Assembly (NCBI GenBank): GCA_902702965.1
Contig: CACRXP010000858.1
Span: 79,516 to 143,515, forward strand
Length of the DNA: 64,000 bases
Direction: 5' to 3'
From: Spirometra erinaceieuropaei
Taxonomy: Eukaryota; Platyhelminthes; Cestoda; Diphyllobothriidea; Diphyllobothriidae
The notes under the pieces are model-generated. The model was not told where the DNA came from, did not search any database, and was given only the letters and a program-made list of their open reading frames with translations. Position 1 is the first letter of the stretch, and each line of letters begins with the position of its first letter. Shown here one piece after another: positions 59,453 through 64,000 of this stretch. The position numbers and the translations under genes were made by a program.

Positions 59453-59890
59453 CCGGCATGATTGCAGCTGTATCAAGCACAAGTAAGTACGTGGCTAGCT
59501 CTTAGAAGTGGTCTGCAATTGACACGCTCACCCATTCCTTTATTGCCGGAAATCTGGCAGCATAAACAGCTACGTGGACATAGAAGGGAATTTGAAAGTC
59601 TGGTCTGGCGACTTGACGCTAGTACGAGTGTATAGCCATCGTAAAATGTTTCTTCAAAACAAAAATAAGAAAGTTTTTCTAGCCCTTAAGATGTTAATAG
59701 TCCCCGATAAACTACTTTAAAGACGAAGCATCCCAGTAGGTGGTACGGTTTGGTCTCGATGTAGAAAGCTTTGGTAATAGCTTCAAGTGCCGAGCAGAGA
59801 CAAGAACTGAGAAATTGATATGAACGAACAAGAAGTTCCCTTACACAGGTCACAAAAAGGATATCACAAAAACAAGTAATCATGACATAC

Positions 59891-60006
59891 CTATTCCCAG
59901 ATACATCAATCACACGTAGCATTCTGCAATTTCCAATATCAGCTGGTAACCGACGCAAGTTATTGTCGCGTAAGGACAAAATATTGAGAGAAACGCAGTC
60001 TCCAAT
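59891..60006 (-). CDS. scrib: scrib exon, leucine-rich repeats
   Basis: This 116-nt exon sits between a TTTGTAG acceptor and a GTATGT donor (59890-59885). It encodes IGDCVSLNILSLRDNNLRRL, then PADIGNC and IDVSGNR, two consecutive LRRs. It ends after two bases of an Arg codon, which the first base (G) of the 56204 exon completes. The intron that follows is about 3.7 kb and contains a broken RTE element on the opposite strand. Confidence 0.9.
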
Positions 60007-61219
60007 CTACAAAGACGGGAGGATAAGTTATGAAACTATTCAGTTATCACGGATTGAAAACAGGTTCCTGAACAACAAACAGGCTAGATTCTGAGTACGA
60101 GAGAGGAACGCTTATATATGCCTAAATATTCCGAAAAAGAGACGTCATCTCAGAAAGGTTACGACCAAACAGGACTTTTTTCAAAACTACAGGTGCAATA
60201 AAATACATTTCGATCAATGGCGAGAAGTTTACCGCTTCCCGCAGATACTTGTATGTGAACCAGGCACGTGCTATCTCAGTCTAGATGCGAACAACCGCTG
60301 TGTTCTGACCACACAAATTCAAAATGATTGAAAATGGGCATGGGCGAATACCTCGTGTCAGCAACAATGTGACAACTAAACTTGCAGGAATCGCGAAAAC
60401 CACTGTCTTTGAGAAACGCATAAAAGACAACCACAAAGCGAAAGAGCGAGTCCGCTGATTTTCAAAACCAGCAATTCAGAGATACATCAAAATGAAAATA
60501 GACAAAATGATTTAGGGGTATCGAAAGACGAGTGATGCGAGGGATTGACGGAGAAGGAGGGAAGGGAGGAGAGAGAGAGATGGTACGCAACTACTTGCGA
60601 CTCTAAGCTTCCTCAAACATGAGCCCCAATGCTCGGGAAGAGGTGAGCACGACGGTCGAAGTGTCATGTCGATAGCGGGAAAATTTTAATTCACTTGGAT
60701 AAAAACGAATCTCCAAAAGACAGCGTAAGACACATAGTAAGAAGTGAAAAGGATACTATAAAAGGAGACAGGAAAATTGGACGGGTTCGGCAGGGGCGCG
60801 TTATAGGAATGCTGGTGAGCCCCAAGGTGACTTCCCAGAAAGCCCATTTTTACGGGTCGGAAAGTTCCCGGGAACGATGATATTTTGGAAAGTTAGCGCT
60901 GGCGAATCAAACAGTGAGCACGCATCAGCCTATAGGCAAAAGGGTGGGTCACAATTCAGCAGAAGCCTGGTGACCACGCTACGGAGAAAAAGGTCTACCT
61001 ATCAAGAGGGGAAAGGGGGCAACGCCGAAAGAGGGTTGAATAAGTTTTTAAACATTATGCCACTGCCTAAATAAAGTGATTCCTTGTCGTCTTGAGCAGT
61101 TTCTGCACGAAAAAACGGCCGGGATCAAGAAAAGGTGATTTCATGGTTTTGTGCACCTTGATGAAGTCTATTTAAATTAACTATACATTGCAAAGAGGAG
61201 ACACAGGTTAAAAACTCAC

Positions 61220-61303
61220 TTCAGAGGGGAGTTCGCAGAGCTGGTTTTTGTCAGCATTAAAGTGAATCATCTTTCGAAGTTGACCAATGGACAATGGCAG
61301 GGT
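61220..61303 (-). CDS. scrib: scrib exon, leucine-rich repeat
   Basis: This exon has 28 codons, phase 0 at both ends, with a CTTAG acceptor and a GTGAGT donor (61219-61214). It encodes LPLSIGQLRK, then HFNADKNQL and ELPSE, which are LRR consensus positions (LxxLPxxIGxLxxL, LxxNQLxxLP). The final ELPSE continues into IGDC of the next exon, giving an uninterrupted LRR. Phase and homology agree, so the boundaries are well supported. Confidence 0.88.
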
Positions 61304-62566
61304 CTAAGGACAAAAATAACTAGTCAAAATGAGGCACGAAGGAAAGTATGTCTATGCGAACAAGCGACAAGTCTTCCACAATAAACTTTGCTCAGCTGAG
61401 CGAAAAACTGGTAGTCTGGAAGAGACAAAACTGAAGTATCGTGGGAAATGCATTTCTTGTACAACAGTTCAATACATTCGAAAAGGGGGGGGGGGTATAA
61501 TCCCGCTCAATATTTTCCGGCATACCCATTTTTACAAAAACTGCCGTAGGGAACAACTTTAGTTGTAAACCGGAAATAGCGACAAATTGTTCGTCCAGGT
61601 GCAAATTCAAAAAGCGTACATAACAGGAAGGTTACTAAGAAGGATGAACAGTTGACAATAAAAACTTATGCAAATTTGAGACGTCCAACATCCGGGGGGA
61701 CGGCTCTATATCAAATCACGACTCCTAAGGATATAAAAGTTGGCGGTCGGTTGTCGCCTCAATTACCAGTCTGATAATTGGGCGTTTTAAAAGGGTAGCT
61801 GACCAAGTTCGGTAGAGCAGTGGGTGATAAATTTCGAAGCTCCCTGCTGCATTCCAATTGAGATCCGCAACAATGTTTGGTTAATCTTCATTATCATAAC
61901 TAGAACCATAGAAGTGCAGGTAAACTTACCTGCGGGAAGGCTGCGCTTTATTTTGGCTACTGTCATCTCTAATCTATGACGGTCTGTTTTAAAGGTTGGG
62001 TTACACGTGGGTTTACAGTGGGACAAAATGCATGAACGTCACTCAAAATGCATTCTGGTCCATGGCAAGACACAGAACGGTAGAGACGTAAATACTAGCC
62101 GGGACGGGATAAATTGCACAGACCCCTTTATGGAAAAGGATTTTCCGTCGGTTTATGTTATCATCAGCAAGCTTGTTCCCGAAGACTACACGTGAATGTC
62201 AACATCCAAAGGCACAAATGATGATCTACATCCAGTCTGGCTGGAGAACAACACTACCAAGTACGGGAATATAGTTACAAATATCGCTCCCTCGTCCCTG
62301 ACGCCGTGAACACAAAAGAAGACGAAAAAAGCAGACTTCTAAAGAGCATAAGATTAATGTTCCTCCCATGCCCTGTTCCAGTAAATGTAGTATCACGAAT
62401 GTGGCAAAAAAAATAGGCGGTGACTTTCACAGGGAATGGCTTGACAGTCAAAATGGAAACAGGCGCGATGCGCCAGCAGAAGAAAAGTACATAGGAGAAT
62501 AGAAATGCAACCAAACAGGGCAAATAAGCTCGAAGGCCGACAAACGAAAAAGTCAGAATAGCTCAC

Positions 62567-62612
62567 CGAAAGGTAGTTCTCCGTCAGATAGACTTCTTGC
62601 AAGTTTTCGCAA
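62567..62612 (-). CDS. scrib: scrib exon, leucine-rich repeat
   Basis: This 46-nt exon encodes CENLQEVYLTENYLS, the start of a typical LAP-family leucine-rich repeat. It is bounded by a CTAG acceptor (AG at 62614-62613) and a GTGAGC donor (62566-62561). The first base completes a codon from an upstream exon outside the identified set; the last codon is complete. Joined to the next exon it reads YLS-TLPLSIG, as expected for Scribble LRRs. It is the most upstream exon I could recognise in the window. Confidence 0.85.
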
Positions 62613-63669
62613 CTAGAAAAATATGAGACCTTGATAAATCAGTAAAAACCGTCAGCACTTTCATCTAAGAGTAATAGAATAGCAACTAACCACCTGCTAA
62701 ATTCTGATTTCACGAAAAAGGTGATCGGATATCACATAGGTATTGAGGAGAACTTCATGCTATTGGCATAATAGTGGGTACGTACCATGAAAAATGGTCC
62801 GTGTAGCGATATGAAAGTTACGTGGCTAGGAGCACCGATAGGTCTACAGAACAGTTGCCGAAGAACGGTGCTACTATACAAAGCACTACACTAAAGTCAA
62901 ATCTTATTCATTGAAACAACAGAGGATTTCGAGTGATTCCTAAAATTCCAAAAGCAATCACAGAATTTGTCTCCTTTCGGGAGAAATAAGACATATTAGT
63001 CGCCTGTCATCACGATGACAAGGGAATCTAAAGCCTTGAACCTTCTAAGCAGACTGGACGACTCAAAAGGAAATTGGGCCAAAACAGGAGAAAAATAACG
63101 GAGCAACGGCTCATTTGCATTCGACGTGTTACATAACATACTCGTAACCGGCGGTAACCGACTAAGCCCGAAGGGTACTCGACAGGTAAATGGATGCGAA
63201 TAAAATCAAACGGTTCCGTCTATGGGGTTCATTTGGGCGCGCTGTGTACTATGTGTCTACACCATGGTCTGCAATTGTAAGATTAAATAAATATAGTGAG
63301 CTTCAGGAAGCTCACCAAGTTTCAGAGCTTTCCACAAGGGAATGCTATCGTTGAAACACAGATCTTTTACTTGACGTTTCGGATTATCGTCCAAACCCTA
63401 CATCAAGGAGAGTTGTCTCTGATAAAGAATTCCTGTGAGAAACTAAAACGAAAGACGAAGCAAATTCTTTCGTCTGCCGCAACTACTTCTCGTCTGACTC
63501 CGAGAAATCGACATTCCGCAGATCCCCCCTCCCCGTTGTTATAATAACGTCGTCCGGGTCAGGCGACCAGCATCACTACTATCCCGGAGTGCGCAGTGGT
63601 GAACCGTAAATCCGCCTCTCGGCACACCGTCGTGCACCAGTGACAAGACAGAGTTATGAGGGTTAGGTA

Positions 63670-64000
63670 TGGTAGGGGATGCTCATCAATCGTTCTTACG
63701 GAAGTCACTTGCCCCGTTGTGCCTTACGGGCTCTCTCTCGAGCCTTACCACCAGCCACAGGGCGGCGCATAATATACGCAGAATGATATTACCGACAAAG
63801 GCAAGGGAGACTGGAATGGTCATTTCTGGCTTAATAGCCGTCGTCAGCCAGTCATACCCAACCCCGAAAGGTGACACACACGAGGCTCAAACTCGCGACC
63901 TATTAGTTAGAAGTCCACGCCCCTAACCACTGGGTCACGAGCCCGTTGCCCTGTCGGTTTCGATCGGGAATATACAATGGTAGGGGGCGCTCACCGATCG
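63670..64000 (-). repeat. tRNA-Arg-like SINE, full unit and start of the next
   Basis: One complete minus-oriented unit runs from GGTAGGGGATGCTCATC (63671) to the leader TCGGTTTCGATCGGGAATATAC, after which GGTAGGGGGCGCTCACCGATC begins again at 63979. The unit length is therefore 308 bp and the window ends inside a tandem neighbour. The tRNA-like head includes a GGTCGCGAGTTTGAGCCTCG box B. Confidence 0.75.

Larger units (their letters stand above)
1842..62612 (-). other. scrib: Span of a Scribble-family (LRR + four PDZ) polarity scaffold gene
   Basis: At least fourteen minus-strand exons join in phase into an LRR-then-PDZ protein with the order and motifs of Scribble. Scribble is a cytoplasmic scaffold of the basolateral cortex that acts with Dlg and Lgl in epithelial polarity; that role is family knowledge, not seen here. 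The parts seen are LRRs ending in the conserved ALWLAQNQAQP segment, an acidic linker, and PDZ domains containing GGGLGLSIAGG, SGLGFSIAGG, GLRVGDRILRVND and LKQGDRLLEANS. The N-terminal LRRs, usually about 16 in this family, lie beyond the right edge. Introns range from 85 bp to about 16 kb. No promoter or polyadenylation site could be assigned. Confidence 0.9.
60007..64000. other. LRR-region introns and right end
   Basis: Apart from the LRR exons at 61303-61220 and 62612-62567 and the SINE from 63670, only a decayed PLE-end motif was seen near 63360-63415 (minus strand, CCGAAACGTCAAG). Earlier LRR exons must lie further right; a candidate at 62850-62791 was rejected because it does not encode an LRR. 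Confidence 0.6.

Noticed and set aside
61931..61984. Possible exon ending at a GTAAG donor near 61930
   Set aside because: The only open frame (HRLEMTVAKIKRSLPA) is not LRR-like, and the flanking LRR exons already join in phase without it.
62791..62850. Possible further upstream LRR exon with GTACGT donor
   Set aside because: Two frames hit a stop, and the open frame (PIGAPSHVTF...) is not a leucine-rich repeat.
1..64000. CRISPR arrays, operons, rRNA genes
   Set aside because: Nothing of the kind was seen; the sequence is eukaryotic with spliced coding exons and retroelements.

Overview
The window looks like flatworm nuclear DNA, most likely from a tapeworm and possibly of the diphyllobothriidean type. 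This is inferred from three things: one animal gene split into small exons by kilobase introns, introns packed with Penelope-like (PLE) and RTE-type retroelement debris, and short tRNA-headed repeats. No complete intron-less gene and no prokaryotic operon is present.

One host gene explains nearly all of the convincing coding sequence. It is a Scribble (SCRIB/LAP-family) polarity scaffold gene on the minus strand, so its 5' end lies beyond position 64000 and its 3' end lies near or beyond the left edge. Read right to left, I can place the last leucine-rich repeats (62612-56038, four exons), an acidic/serine-rich linker (52851-52421, 50070-49960 with a duplicate at 48158-48048, 33973-33656), PDZ1 (29750-29481 and 24960-24613), PDZ2 (20947-20855, 17849-17769, 17683-17542), a probable linker and first strand of PDZ3 (17301-17242), the second half of PDZ3 (9393-9217), PDZ4 (7421-7185 and 5001-4801) and a possible C-terminal exon (2485-1842). 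Reading phases agree at the joins I could test, except that the first half of PDZ3 is missing (possibly in the N gap at 10629-11113) and at least one exon is missing between 4801 and 2485.

The introns hold the rest. PLE fragments with reverse transcriptase and GIY-YIG motifs lie at 9600-9840, 20240-20725, 21237-22066, 34566-34975, 35877-37340 and 42520-43720. Two broken RTE-like LINE copies lie at 40068-40934 and 56940-59452, and a zinc-finger tail of another LINE lies at 46044-46661. Other content includes a tRNA-Arg-like SINE family arranged as dimers and inverted pairs (8.3, 31.5, 43.8, 51.1, 53.0 and 63.7 kb), a second tRNA-like family (6.75, 22.7 and 45.7 kb), inverted-repeat foldback elements (15.8-16.8 and 54.0-54.9 kb), and a degenerate TTAGGG tract at 51.65-52.2 kb. 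A tandem duplication of about 1.8 kb at 47.1-50.5 kb carries a Scribble exon.

The most interesting signals are a hammerhead-like core (CTGANGA, stem-loop, GAAA) that recurs at PLE 3' ends with base changes preserving the stem; the self-inverted and dimeric tRNA-headed repeats; and the duplicated in-phase Scribble exon whose coding differences are all amino-acid changing. Exon boundaries were read by eye from splice consensus, phase and homology; none is supported here by RNA evidence.
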